This document shows positions 27,055-35,637 of a stretch of 64,000 bases of DNA, one piece after another; position 1 is the stretch's first letter, and every line of letters begins with the position of its first letter. The DNA lies in contig CAJYVD010000004.1 of the NCBI GenBank assembly GCA_913778495.1, positions 124,001-188,000 on the forward strand, in the 5' to 3' direction. Under the pieces are notes generated by a model that had not been told where the DNA came from, ran no database searches, and saw only the letters and a list, made by a program, of their open reading frames with translations. This DNA comes from an uncultured Pantoea sp. GTDB taxonomy: Bacteria; Pseudomonadota; Gammaproteobacteria; Enterobacterales; Enterobacteriaceae. The translations under genes and the position numbers were made by a program.

Positions 27055-27663
27055 CTAATATAACGTGTTTTTTAACCTGTCAGGTAAGGCGGCATCGTAT
27101 GCCTCACCGTCAATCGCTGACTGCGACAGCATGGCGAGGATTGTGCCGGTACTGGGCAGCGATTGCCTATCAATGTGCGTTGCAGCATCCCACAGCTTTG
27201 CGCGAATAACGGCGCGACTGCACTGGAAGAACACGCTGCGGACCGTGATGCGTAACACGGTTTTGGGTAGCTGATCGTTGAGTGCGAAGCGCCGCAGCAG
27301 CGCGGGATCGGTGCGGATTTCAGCGACCCCGTTGACGCGCAGCGTTTCTCCAATGCCGGGGAGAAGAAACAGCAGCGCCACATGCGGGTCATGCAAGATA
27401 TTGCGCAAGCTGTCGATGCGATTATTGCCACGGCGGTCGGGCAACAACAGCGTTTTTTCATCTTCAATATGGATAAACCCCGCGGGATCGCCACGCGGCG
27501 ACACATCCAGGCCTTCTGGTCCGCTGGTCGCCAGCGCCACAAACGGCGACGCCTCAATAAACGGACGATACGCGGGATGAATATGATCGGCGACTTTGGT
27601 GAGCGAAGGCGGCGCAACCGCGCCATACCGCGCTTCCAGCTCCTCAATACGCGTAATGCGCAT
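27055..27663 (-). CDS. Pyridoxamine 5'-phosphate oxidase-family FMN-binding protein
   Basis: A 202-aa split-barrel flavoprotein of the group typified by MSMEG pyridoxamine-oxidase-like proteins. Family blocks are ASPFVALATSGPEGLDVSPRGD (near residues 40-60), LLLPDRRGNNRIDSLRNI (near 72) and LRVNGVAEI (near 110). I start at 27663, where AGGAG lies 6 nt upstream; an alternative ATG eight codons earlier has GGGAG further away. A true PdxH role is unlikely; members are generally uncharacterised FMN reductases or oxidases. Confidence 0.8.
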   Translation of the reverse strand: MRITRIEELEARYGAVAPPSLTKVADHIHPAYRPFIEASPFVALATSGPEGLDVSPRGDPAGFIHIEDEKTLLLPDRRGNNRIDSLRNILHDPHVALLFLLPGIGETLRVNGVAEIRTDPALLRRFALNDQLPKTVLRITVRSVFFQCSRAVIRAKLWDAATHIDRQSLPSTGTILAMLSQSAIDGEAYDAALPDRLKNTLY

Positions 27664-28018
27664 GTCGTCTCCTGCCATGAGATACACTCCCTTTCAATGA
27701 GAAAAGAACCGAACGATGAGTGTATACCCAAGCGTTTCGTTCAGGCCACTGGTGCTGTTCCGTTTAGCGGGAAAAGGCGGTGCCGCTGCGGCAAATAAAT
27801 TCGATAAATACCCAAGCGAAGCGTTTTTTTGTTCCAGTTACCTATAAGTAAACGTTTTTTATTATAAAGGGTTAGCAATCAAATCGTTACATTCTGCGCT
27901 TGGCTTGCAATTTCACAGTGGCTGCTACACTGGAACAGGTAGCAGCAGGCGCTTGTGCGACTTCGTTTTGCACATCGCGCACCGTTGCTTTACCTCAGCC
28001 GCTATTAAGGAGACCGCC
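27664..28018. other. Divergent intergenic region with an 11-bp direct repeat
   Basis: About 350 nt between the FMN-binding protein gene and the SDR gene. It must hold both promoters. The only regular pattern I see is ATACCCAAGCG at 27724-27734 repeated at 27808-27818, 84 bp apart. No open frame looks coding. Confidence 0.4.
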
Positions 28019-28876
28019 ATGACAGATCGTCCCCAACACCCGCAGCAGGCGCAGCAGCAAACCTGGCCGGGGAGTTTTCTCTCCATGCAGCCCAAACCTG
28101 ACCATGGTGAAACCAGCTATAAAGGAGCAGGGCGCTTACAGGGAAAAACGGCCGTGATCACGGGCGGTGATTCCGGAATCGGGCGCGCGGTGGCGATTGC
28201 CTACGCCCGAGAAGGCGCAGACGTGGTGATCGCGTATCTCGACGAGCATGACGACGCCCGTGACACTGCCCGGTTGATTCAAGAGGCCGGTCAGCAGGCC
28301 GTGTTGATTGCCGGCGATCTTACCGATGCGGCGCACTGCCGCGAGGTAATTAACCAGGCCGTGGAACGTTTTAATAAAATCGACATTTTGGTGAACAACG
28401 CGGCCTATCAAATGACGCGCGCCTCGCTCGGTGAGATCAGCGAAGAAGAGTTCGATCGCACCATGAAAACCAACCTCTATGCGATGTTCCACCTGTGCAA
28501 GGCCGCCGTGCCGCACATGCCATCGGGGGCGTCGATTATTAACACCGCGTCGGTTAACGCCGATCAGCCTAAGCCGATGCTGATTGCGTATTCCGCCACC
28601 AAAGCCGCGATCGTGAATTTTTCCGGCAGCCTCGCGGCGCTGTTGGCCGACAAAGGCATCCGCGCGAACGCGGTGGCGCCTGGCCCAATCTGGACACCGC
28701 TGATCCCCGCCACCATGCCGCCGGAACAGGTGGAAAGTTTTGGCGGACAAGTGCCGATGCAGCGTATGGGACAGCCGGCTGAGTTGGCGTCCACCTACGT
28801 GATGTTGGCCAGCGACGAAGCCAGTTACATTTCCGGTGCAACCGTCGCCGTAACGGGCGGCGTCGCCGTCATCTAA
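28019..28876 (+). CDS. SDR oxidoreductase, YghA/general-stress-protein 39 type
   Basis: A 285-aa classical short-chain dehydrogenase with the extended N-terminus (about 40 aa) of the stress-induced YghA/YhxD group. It has the Rossmann motif GGDSGIG near residue 51, NNAAYQ near 130 and an active-site Tyr-x3-Lys in YSATKAA near 197. The start at 28019 follows AAGGAG; the upstream frame extension lacks support. The substrate is unknown (sugars, alcohols or aldehydes in relatives). Confidence 0.85.
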   Translation: MTDRPQHPQQAQQQTWPGSFLSMQPKPDHGETSYKGAGRLQGKTAVITGGDSGIGRAVAIAYAREGADVVIAYLDEHDDARDTARLIQEAGQQAVLIAGDLTDAAHCREVINQAVERFNKIDILVNNAAYQMTRASLGEISEEEFDRTMKTNLYAMFHLCKAAVPHMPSGASIINTASVNADQPKPMLIAYSATKAAIVNFSGSLAALLADKGIRANAVAPGPIWTPLIPATMPPEQVESFGGQVPMQRMGQPAELASTYVMLASDEASYISGATVAVTGGVAVI

Positions 28877-28886
28877 CTGCCGATTC

Positions 28887-28915
28887 ACCCGCCCGCGCTG
28901 CGCTGCCGGGCGGGT
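28887..28915 (+). terminator. Terminator-like hairpin after the SDR gene
   Basis: ACCCGCCCG (28887-28895) pairs with CGGGCGGGT (28907-28915) around an 11-nt loop; no strong T run. Confidence 0.5.
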
Positions 28916-29031
28916 TCCACTCTTCCTGCCGGCCCCTCGAAATCGATGCGCCAGGTTAAAAATCCGCCATACTCATTTGCTGCGGGCACCCTTGCGGCCT
29001 GCTGACTCTTCACAAAACAGGAGGTTTGAGG

Positions 29032-29628
29032 ATGCGTTCTATTGATACGCTCGCGGCCCCGGGCGGGCAGTGGCTAAATCCCCCTGACGACTACGCCCTT
29101 AATGCGCAGGCGTTACGCCTCACTACTGATGCCGAGACGGATTTTTGGCAGCAAACCTATTACGGCTTCAGGCACCACAGTGGCCATGCGTTTGGCTTTT
29201 TTCTGAGCGAGGACTTCACGGTGCAGGTTAAGGTGACCGCCGCGTTTTCCCATCTTTACGACCAGGCGGGGATCGTGGTGCTGGAGGATGAGACGCATTG
29301 GCTCAAGGCCGGCATTGAATACAACGACGCCAAACCGGCCATCGGTAGCGTGGTCACGCGCGGCACTTCCGACTGGTCTACCGGATGCTTTCCCGGCGAT
29401 CCGGGTAACTTCTGGATGCGAGCGACCCTGGCCGATGATGCGCTGCGCCTGCAATACTCCACCGACGGTGCAACGTGGCCGCTGTTGCGATTATGCCCGT
29501 GGCCATCCGGACGACGCTATTTCGTTGGTGTAATGGCCTGCACGCCGCAGCGCGCGGGACTGGCGGTGACCTTCAGCCACTTTTACCTTGGCGCACCGCT
29601 TAATAAGCCGCTGCACGATTTGTCCTGA
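29032..29628 (+). CDS. DUF1349-family protein
   Basis: A 198-aa cytoplasmic protein. DUF1349/concanavalin-like features are seen: DFWQQTYYGF, LSEDFTVQVKVTAAFSHLYDQAGIVV (about 60-85), WLKAGIEY and the FWMRATLADDALRLQYSTDG segment. The fold is lectin-like; yeast and bacterial relatives have been called regulators of enolase, which is weakly founded. I chose the ATG at 29032, 7 nt after AGGAGG, over a TTG two codons upstream. Confidence 0.78.
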   Translation: MRSIDTLAAPGGQWLNPPDDYALNAQALRLTTDAETDFWQQTYYGFRHHSGHAFGFFLSEDFTVQVKVTAAFSHLYDQAGIVVLEDETHWLKAGIEYNDAKPAIGSVVTRGTSDWSTGCFPGDPGNFWMRATLADDALRLQYSTDGATWPLLRLCPWPSGRRYFVGVMACTPQRAGLAVTFSHFYLGAPLNKPLHDLS

Positions 29629-29752
29629 ACGCGCGGTTATTTTCACACCGCGAGTGAAAGTGTTTTCTTATTGTGGGGATGTTTTAACGGCATCACGCTG
29701 ACTAAGCTGTGGTTAACGTCCACAACATACTGCTGATTTAAGGGATTCACGC

Positions 29753-30754
29753 ATGAAAGCCATCGTATATAGCCAAAACGGTTTACCGATTTCCAATGAA
29801 AATTCGCTGTACGACACCGACGTGAGCACACCGCAGCCGGGGCCGCGCGATCTGCTGGTCAAGATCAACGCCATAGCCGTTAATCCGGTTGATACCAAAG
29901 TGCGCAACGGCGCACCAACGGAAACGCCGCGCATTTTAGGGTGGGACGCCGTGGGCGTGGTCGAAGAGGTGGGCGCTGAGGTCTCGCTCTTTAAGGTCGG
30001 CGATGCGGTGTTTTACGCCGGGGATATCAGCCGCCCGGGCAGTTATGCGGAATATGGCCTGGTAGACGAGCGCATTGCAGGCCATAAGCCGCGCAGTCTG
30101 AGTGACGCCGACGCGGCGGCGCTGCCACTGACTTCGCTGACTGCCTGGGAGATGCTGTTTGATCGTCTGGAGGTGGAGAAGGACGAGCAGGCTGCGCTGC
30201 TCATCGTGGGTGCCGGCGGCGGCGTGGGATCGATCCTGACCCAGCTGGCGCGCAAACTCACGAACTTAACCGTCATTGGCACCGCTTCTCGCCCGGAGAC
30301 GCAGAGCTGGGTGAAAGACTTGGGGGCGCACCATGTCATCAATCACCATCAGCCGCTGGCGGAGCAACTGGCGGCGATTGGGCAGCCCTCGGTGCGCTAT
30401 GTGGCCTCGCTCACCCACACTGACACCTACTTCCCGCAACTGGTTGAGGTGCTGGCCCCGCAAGGTAAGCTGGCATTGATTGACGATCCCGCAACGCTGG
30501 ATGCGATGCCGCTGAAACGCAAAGCCATCTCTTTGCATTGGGAGCTGATGTTTACCCGTTCGCTGTTCCAAACGGCGGACATGCAGCGTCAGCACGAGAT
30601 CCTGCAGCAGGTGAGCGAGCTGGTGGACAACCATACGCTGAAAACCACTGCGGGTGAGCACCTTGGCACCATTAACGCCGCCAATCTGCGTCAAGCGCAC
30701 GCGCTGATCGAGAGCGGGCGGGCGCGCGGTAAAATTGTGCTAAGCGGTTTCTAG
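29753..30754 (+). CDS. Zinc-free MDR quinone oxidoreductase/alcohol dehydrogenase-like protein
   Basis: A 333-aa medium-chain reductase. The N-terminal GroES-like fold and the Rossmann motif GAGGGVGSILTQLA (near residue 153) are clear. The zinc ligands of alcohol dehydrogenases are absent (no Cys at the catalytic position; NPVDTKVRNG instead), which places it with NADPH:quinone oxidoreductase-like proteins (ZADH/YahK-unlike, QorA-like). It probably reduces quinones or enones. It stands alone and ends before a strong hairpin. Confidence 0.82.
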   Translation: MKAIVYSQNGLPISNENSLYDTDVSTPQPGPRDLLVKINAIAVNPVDTKVRNGAPTETPRILGWDAVGVVEEVGAEVSLFKVGDAVFYAGDISRPGSYAEYGLVDERIAGHKPRSLSDADAAALPLTSLTAWEMLFDRLEVEKDEQAALLIVGAGGGVGSILTQLARKLTNLTVIGTASRPETQSWVKDLGAHHVINHHQPLAEQLAAIGQPSVRYVASLTHTDTYFPQLVEVLAPQGKLALIDDPATLDAMPLKRKAISLHWELMFTRSLFQTADMQRQHEILQQVSELVDNHTLKTTAGEHLGTINAANLRQAHALIESGRARGKIVLSGF

Positions 30755-30763
30755 CTGGGCCGA

Positions 30764-30790
30764 CGCCCACCGCCGTACAGGCGGTGGGCG
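30764..30790 (+). terminator. Terminator-like hairpin
   Basis: CGCCCACCGCC (30764-30774) and GGCGGTGGGCG (30780-30790) form a perfect 11-bp stem with a 5-nt loop, 10 nt after the reductase stop codon. Confidence 0.6.
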
Positions 30791-30898
30791 CATTGACAGG
30801 CAACCCTCACATTTTGGCTGCAGGTTGAATTGCCTGCAACGCGTGCGCATCACCCAGCCCAGCGACACCTCTCCTGTCGCGAGTAAAAAGACTGCGGT

Positions 30899-30918
30899 AT
30901 CAAACCGTGCGGTTTGAT
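30899..30918. promoter_or_regulatory. Palindrome, possible operator
   Basis: ATCAAACCG and CGGTTTGAT flank a 2-nt centre, a perfect 9-bp inverted repeat. It lies 260 nt ahead of the EAL gene and about 145 nt after the preceding gene. The tiny loop favours a protein-binding site over an RNA hairpin. Regulator unknown. Confidence 0.35.
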
Positions 30919-31044
30919 CTGACGTGGGTTGACGGCCTAAAGGATAATTGCCAGATAAAATCTTGCCTAATCGCGTTTGTAAGCTGCGTAGTGCTATTAA
31001 TCGCGCAAAGGTTTTTATTTTGATGATTATTTAAATATTTGGCT

Positions 31045-31070
31045 TAAATTAACTTCTCCGCTGCCGATTT
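31045..31070 (+). promoter_or_regulatory. Possible sigma-28 (FliA) promoter of the EAL gene
   Basis: TAAA at 31045-31048 and GCCGATTT at 31063-31070 resemble the flagellar promoter TAAA-N15-GCCGATAA, with a 14-nt spacer and two mismatches in the -10 box. The match is partial. A motility link would suit a c-di-GMP phosphodiesterase. Confidence 0.35.
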
Positions 31071-31179
31071 AAATAATGTGACAGCGCACGCTATCGACGC
31101 TAAGATCAATTAACTTCTTCCCCTAATACTTTTTATTCCGCCATTACGTTTACCTTTACGCATTGCGCAATATACGAGG

Positions 31180-32997
31180 ATGGCACGCCGGATGTCCGAC
31201 CATGCTTATGCGGTTAAATCCGCCGAAACCGCCACTCTGCAGGCGCTCATATCCCCTGAACAAACCCGTGATGAGGTCTTGGCCAAATTTGTATTACTGG
31301 CCAGTCAGGTGCTGGACATCCCAGGCAGTTTTATTTCCGTTGTTGATGAAAAGTGTCAATATATTAAAGCTTCCCGTAATTTTGAATTGGCCTCATCGTC
31401 GCGGAAAGACGCTATTTGTCGGCATGTCGTTGATAAAGATGAACCCTTAATCATTTGCGACACATTAACAGATCCTTTCTTTCAACATCATCCGTTTGCG
31501 ATTGGCGAACCCTACATTCGCTTTTATGCCGGAGTACCGTTAAAAAATGCGCAAGGTCTGGTCTATGGCACGCTGTGCGTCACCGATACCAAGCCGCACA
31601 CGTTTGACAGTGAAAAGGTCAAAACGCTCTCTCTGCTGAGCAATCTGGTGATGTCATTTTTGAACGCCTGGCAGGTGGCGGGCTATCAGGATGTGATTAG
31701 CGGTCTGCCCAATCGTTCCTGCCTGCTGCGCGATATGCAGCAGCTTGCCACGATGGGCGACGTCACGCCGCGCAGACTGGTGTTAATCGACTGTATCGAC
31801 ATCGCGCGCGCCTATGAACTTTCGCGCCTGATCGGTCTGGCACCGGTTGAGGGCCTGCTACGGGAAATGGCCAGCGTCATCCCGCCGCGCCTGTCATTGC
31901 GCGAGGATGACCTGTTTTATGCCTTCGCGCCGGGACGGTTTGCCTTGCTCACCACCCTGGAGCGCGATCTGGACGCGGGGCGCATTGCCGCGCTGCTTGA
32001 AGGCGAGCGCATCAGATTAGAAAATGGCATGTCGATTGATCTCACCATCACCACAGGCGAAAGTGCCTTTGTTGCACGCGGCGATGATGCGGCAGAAGTG
32101 GTACGGCAAGCCGTCAGCGCGCTGCATGAGGCGATAAAACTGGATGTCAGCACCATGGCGTTTGACGACGCGTTTGATCAACGCCGCACCGCGGATTTCA
32201 TGCTGATTAACGATCTGGTGGAAGCCATTGCCCAAAACACCGGACTTTATGTGGTTTATCAGCCCAAAGTGTGTATCCGTACTGGACTGGCGGTGGGGTT
32301 GGAAGCCTTGATTCGCTGGCATCATCCCGTGTTTGGTGAACTGGGGCCAGCGCGCTTCATTCCGCTTATCGAGCAAACCAGCGTGCTAACCGATCTGACC
32401 CATTGGCTGATTGATGCCGTCATCACGCAGCTGCAAGCGTGGCAGCAAGCGGGCATTGCGTTGACGGTCTCCGTGAATCTCAGCGGAAGGGATTTTGCCC
32501 GCCCGCACTTTGTCGAGGCGCTGGAGCAGAAAATGCGCCACGCCAATTTGCCACCCGCACTGCTGGGGATTGAGTGTCTTGAAACGGAACGCATCAGCGA
32601 GGATGCGGACGCCATCCAAGGTCTGGAAAAGCTGAAGCGCAATGGTTTCTCCATCGCACTGGATGATTTTGGCACCGGCTACAGTAATATTGGTTATCTG
32701 CGCCGCTTACCGCTGGATATCATCAAACTTGATCAATCGCTGATCATGCAGCTGTCGCAGGATACCGCTTCGCGGGTTATCGCCCGCAGTATTATTCGGA
32801 TGCTCAAAGAGCTGAACTACACGGTGCTGGCGGAAGGGGTAGAGTGCGCTGACGTTGCGCAGGATTTGCAGGCCTATGGCTGCGATCAGGCGCAGGGATA
32901 TTACTACTCGCGACCGCTCACCCCCGCGCCGATGACGGCATGGCTACAGGAGAATTTAGGACAGTATGCGCAGCACGCCGAGCCGCGACTGGGTTGA
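31180..32997 (+). CDS. GAF-EAL cyclic-di-GMP phosphodiesterase with degenerate GGDEF
   Basis: A 605-aa cytoplasmic signalling protein. A GAF domain fills about residues 25-160 (ASSSRKDAICRHVV, FYAGVPL). A GGDEF-like fold follows (about 175-325) but its active motif is lost (EDDLFYAFAPGRFALL). The C-terminal EAL domain (about 345-590) keeps EALIRWHHP, the Asn of NLSG, DDFGTGYSN, the Lys of IKLDQ, EGVE and QGYYYSRPL, so it should hydrolyse c-di-GMP under GAF control. The ATG at 31180 has GAGG very close; an ATG four codons later is also possible. Its end overlaps the AraC gene by 32 nt. Confidence 0.85.
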   Translation: MARRMSDHAYAVKSAETATLQALISPEQTRDEVLAKFVLLASQVLDIPGSFISVVDEKCQYIKASRNFELASSSRKDAICRHVVDKDEPLIICDTLTDPFFQHHPFAIGEPYIRFYAGVPLKNAQGLVYGTLCVTDTKPHTFDSEKVKTLSLLSNLVMSFLNAWQVAGYQDVISGLPNRSCLLRDMQQLATMGDVTPRRLVLIDCIDIARAYELSRLIGLAPVEGLLREMASVIPPRLSLREDDLFYAFAPGRFALLTTLERDLDAGRIAALLEGERIRLENGMSIDLTITTGESAFVARGDDAAEVVRQAVSALHEAIKLDVSTMAFDDAFDQRRTADFMLINDLVEAIAQNTGLYVVYQPKVCIRTGLAVGLEALIRWHHPVFGELGPARFIPLIEQTSVLTDLTHWLIDAVITQLQAWQQAGIALTVSVNLSGRDFARPHFVEALEQKMRHANLPPALLGIECLETERISEDADAIQGLEKLKRNGFSIALDDFGTGYSNIGYLRRLPLDIIKLDQSLIMQLSQDTASRVIARSIIRMLKELNYTVLAEGVECADVAQDLQAYGCDQAQGYYYSRPLTPAPMTAWLQENLGQYAQHAEPRLG

Positions 32998-33814
32998 TTT
33001 TCGTCGCGATGACGAGACCGGAATTGAAAGCGTCAATGCGCATTTCTGCGGACACGCGTACGATCCGCACGATCACGATGAGCTGCTGGTGGGCATTACG
33101 CAGCAAGGATTGCAGCGCTTCAACTGTCGCCGGGCACTGCACACCAGCTCGCCCGGTCGCGCCATCCTGATTGAACCGGGTGCGGTGCACGATGGCCATG
33201 CGCCCGATGCCGAAGGTTTTACCTATGCGATGCTTTATTTGCCCCAATCGTGGGTAGCGGAAATGATGCAGCGTCGGGGTTTGGGCGATGTCGCCAATAT
33301 TCAGGGAGCCTTTCGCCACACGCTGACCGACGACGCGGCCCTTGCCAGTGCAATTTTGCAGGCGTGGTTCGCGGTTCATCATCGTGAAGGGCGTCTGGCA
33401 CGCGACCAAAGTCTTGACCAGCTTGTTACGCTGCTGTCGCGCCACCTTGAGTCGCGTCCGCCCGCCAATCTGGCGGATGCGCAGCGGCAGATGCTGCTGA
33501 TACGCGACTACCTGCACGACTTTATGGCGCAGGATATTGGCCTCGACGAGCTGGCGCGCCTGTCGAGCATGAATCGCTTCAAGCTGACGCGCCAGTTTAA
33601 GCAAGCCTTTGGTCAATCTCCGCACGCGTATCTGGTGCGCTTACGCCTGCGTACGGCGCGTCAATTATTGGCGCAGGGCCTGACGCCGGTGCAGGTGGCC
33701 GCGCAGGTCGGTTTTGCCGATCAAAGCCACTTAGGTCGCTGGTTCCAGCGCGCCTACCGCATCACGCCCGCCACCTATCAGCGCCAGTGCACAAACGTTC
33801 TATACCCCGCCTGA
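32966..33814 (+). CDS. AraC-family regulator
   Basis: A 282-aa regulator with an N-terminal cupin-like sensor (about 20-100, HDHDELLVGI and EPGAVHDGHAP) and a C-terminal double helix-turn-helix (about 185-275, LDELARLSSMNRFKLTRQFKQAFG and VAAQVGFADQSHLGRWFQ). It begins inside the end of the EAL gene and is followed 47 nt later by a DUF2000 gene, a pairing often seen for this AraC group. The effector is unknown. Confidence 0.87.
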   Translation: MRSTPSRDWVDFRRDDETGIESVNAHFCGHAYDPHDHDELLVGITQQGLQRFNCRRALHTSSPGRAILIEPGAVHDGHAPDAEGFTYAMLYLPQSWVAEMMQRRGLGDVANIQGAFRHTLTDDAALASAILQAWFAVHHREGRLARDQSLDQLVTLLSRHLESRPPANLADAQRQMLLIRDYLHDFMAQDIGLDELARLSSMNRFKLTRQFKQAFGQSPHAYLVRLRLRTARQLLAQGLTPVQVAAQVGFADQSHLGRWFQRAYRITPATYQRQCTNVLYPA

Positions 33815-33861
33815 CGCGCTGCGGAACAATACCGGCTCTTTTGACAGCCGAGTAGAACCTG

Positions 33862-34269
33862 ATGTTTGAGACCAAAATTGCACTGATTGTGCGCGATGAC
33901 TTAGCCACCTGGCAGCGCTTAAACGTGGTCGCTTTCCTGGCAACGGGATTGGCCGCCGCCGCGCCTGAGATGATGGGTGAGCCCTACATTGACGGCCACG
34001 GGCGGCACTATGGCAACATGGCCGGACAGCCGATGCGGGTATTTGCCGCTGACCTGAGTGGCTTACAGCGGGCACACCAGCAGGCCTTGACGCGCGAACT
34101 GACGATGATTCCGTATGTTGAAGCGATGTTCTCTACCGGGCACGACGAGGCGAATCGGGCGGCGTTTCGCGCGGAAGATCCCGACAACCTCAATTTAGTC
34201 GGCCTGGCGCTGCGCGGCCCTAAAAAAGCGGTGGATAAAGCCATTAAGGGCTTGGCGCTGCACGGGTAA
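33862..34269 (+). CDS. DUF2000-family protein
   Basis: A 135-aa protein matching DUF2000: N-terminal KIALIVRDDLATWQRLNVVAFLATGLAA, central YIDGHGRHYGNMAGQPMRVFAAD and the C-terminal NLNLVGLALRGPKKAVDKAIKGL. The fold is peptidyl-tRNA-hydrolase-like, but no activity is established that I know of. It lies directly after the AraC gene and is probably its cognate target or partner. Confidence 0.82.
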   Translation: MFETKIALIVRDDLATWQRLNVVAFLATGLAAAAPEMMGEPYIDGHGRHYGNMAGQPMRVFAADLSGLQRAHQQALTRELTMIPYVEAMFSTGHDEANRAAFRAEDPDNLNLVGLALRGPKKAVDKAIKGLALHG

Positions 34270-34276
34270 AGAAAAA

Positions 34277-34300
34277 CCGCGCGGCCTGCGTGCCGCGCGG
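34277..34300. terminator. Convergent terminator hairpin
   Basis: CCGCGCGGC (34277-34285) and GCCGCGCGG (34292-34300) form a 9-bp stem with a 6-nt loop after the DUF2000 gene and before the leftward phosphatase gene end; an A run precedes it, suiting the leftward transcript. Confidence 0.6.
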
Positions 34301-34319
34301 AGGCGCCAGTTTGGTCGTG

Positions 34320-35591
34320 TTACGGTGTCCACGCGATCGGCGGAATCGCCGCATGATCCAGGCGGGTGCTCAGGGCCGCCAACGCCGGTTTGAGCGGGCA
34401 GAGCGTGCCCACTGGCGTGACGCGACAGCCGGCTTGCTGCCACTCGGTGCGCAACAGCGGATGCGCGGCGTCAACGGGCTGCAATCGCCGCAGATCATCC
34501 AGGCTCTGAGCCTGGAAATAGACGCGTAAAAAGCGCTCCCCGCTCTGGCTATCGCGCCAGCGCTCCAGCACCAGACTGCTACCCGGCGGGATATTACCGC
34601 GCGTATAACCCGGAAGTGTCCACGTAAAGTTCATTAAGGTACGCACCATGGCAATGTTGGTGTCATGCGCCACCAGCAGGAGCCAGCGCGCTTGCGGCAG
34701 GCCAGGTGCGTCTCCGCCTACTGCTTGCAGCATGCTATTCAGCAGCACCGAACCGCGACGCTGTGCGGTATATAGCACGTCATTGCTGAGGTCATAATTG
34801 GCGGTTAATAACGGCAAAATGGCGGTAATTTGCTGCGACGTGGTGATTTTTCCCCACGCTAATTCACTGAGTGGCAAATTTTCACTCCAGCCGAGGCGCA
34901 GCGTTTCCACCATGTTGGCCATCACGCTTAACCCTTCAACGTTCACGTTGCCGTTTTTACTTTGCTTGACCCGCCAGGGTTGGCTGAACAAAGTACACTG
35001 CGTATCTTGCGGACACACGGCGCGCTTTAACGCCTGAACCGCTGGCTGCAACGCCTGTTGCCGTGCTGCCAGATCGCCCGCTTGCTGCTCCACGGCCTGC
35101 ATTTGTCGCGCCGGATCGGTGCGCGTCGCGGGGAAGTCATCGGTCTGGAACAGCGGATCGCTTTCGCCCTCTACGCGGTGAACCCCCACGCCGCAGCCGG
35201 GAAAGGCGCCATCTACCAGCGCCTGGGCGGTGGCGCGGGTGCGCTGCAGCGGACTGGCCCGCACATATACCGCTTGGGATGTAGGACAGCCTGCCGCCAG
35301 CAAACCCAGCTGGCGATAGTGCTCACCTTCCCAGCGACCTTTGTTGACCACTGCCGCATAACCGTGGCCGGTTAGCTCCCCGTCGCGCGTGCTCCATACC
35401 GTCCAGGGGCGCGCGGTGGCCGCCTCAATATCTTTACGGTTGCCGGGCGTCGGCGGGCGCACGCCGTGGCGACTCAGCTCCACCACCTTTTCCAACTGAT
35501 AGCGCTCGGCGGCATGCACCGACGAAGCGCTTAACCACAGGCAACTGACGATAAACAGACCAGCGGCGAGCGGATGTTTACGAGACAGCAT
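34320..35591 (-). CDS. Periplasmic histidine acid phosphatase (phytase/glucose-1-phosphatase type)
   Basis: A 423-aa branch-2 histidine phosphatase with a signal peptide (residues 1-28, ending VHA). The nucleophile motif is RHGVRPPT (residues 41-48), with His42 forming the phosphohistidine; the proton-donor motif HDTN lies near 310. Length and motifs match AppA phytase and Agp. HDTN with Asp as donor is shared by both, so phytate or a sugar phosphate could be the substrate. It lies next to an Afu-like transporter operon and an inositol-monophosphatase gene, which points to organophosphate scavenging. Confidence 0.87.
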   Translation of the reverse strand: MLSRKHPLAAGLFIVSCLWLSASSVHAAERYQLEKVVELSRHGVRPPTPGNRKDIEAATARPWTVWSTRDGELTGHGYAAVVNKGRWEGEHYRQLGLLAAGCPTSQAVYVRASPLQRTRATAQALVDGAFPGCGVGVHRVEGESDPLFQTDDFPATRTDPARQMQAVEQQAGDLAARQQALQPAVQALKRAVCPQDTQCTLFSQPWRVKQSKNGNVNVEGLSVMANMVETLRLGWSENLPLSELAWGKITTSQQITAILPLLTANYDLSNDVLYTAQRRGSVLLNSMLQAVGGDAPGLPQARWLLLVAHDTNIAMVRTLMNFTWTLPGYTRGNIPPGSSLVLERWRDSQSGERFLRVYFQAQSLDDLRRLQPVDAAHPLLRTEWQQAGCRVTPVGTLCPLKPALAALSTRLDHAAIPPIAWTP

Positions 35592-35637
35592 AACGTTTCC
35601 TTTTTACGTGGTTAAAAAACGGGTAATGGTGCGCGTG

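Larger units (their letters stand above)
30755..31179 (+). other. Intergenic region ahead of the EAL gene
   Basis: A 425-nt gap. After the terminator at 30764-30790 it holds a 20-bp palindrome at 30899-30918 and becomes AT-rich from about 30950, where the promoter of the GAF-EAL gene should lie (candidate sigma-28 site at 31045-31070). No coding frame is convincing. Confidence 0.5.

Noticed and set aside
27055-27687. FMN-binding protein as PdxH
   Set aside because: The conserved blocks fit the broader oxidase-like group and the PdxH C-terminal signature is not seen.
27724-27818. 11-bp direct repeat ATACCCAAGCG, 84 bp apart
   Set aside because: Could be a paired binding site, but two copies of 11 bp with no symmetry and no known regulator are weak evidence.
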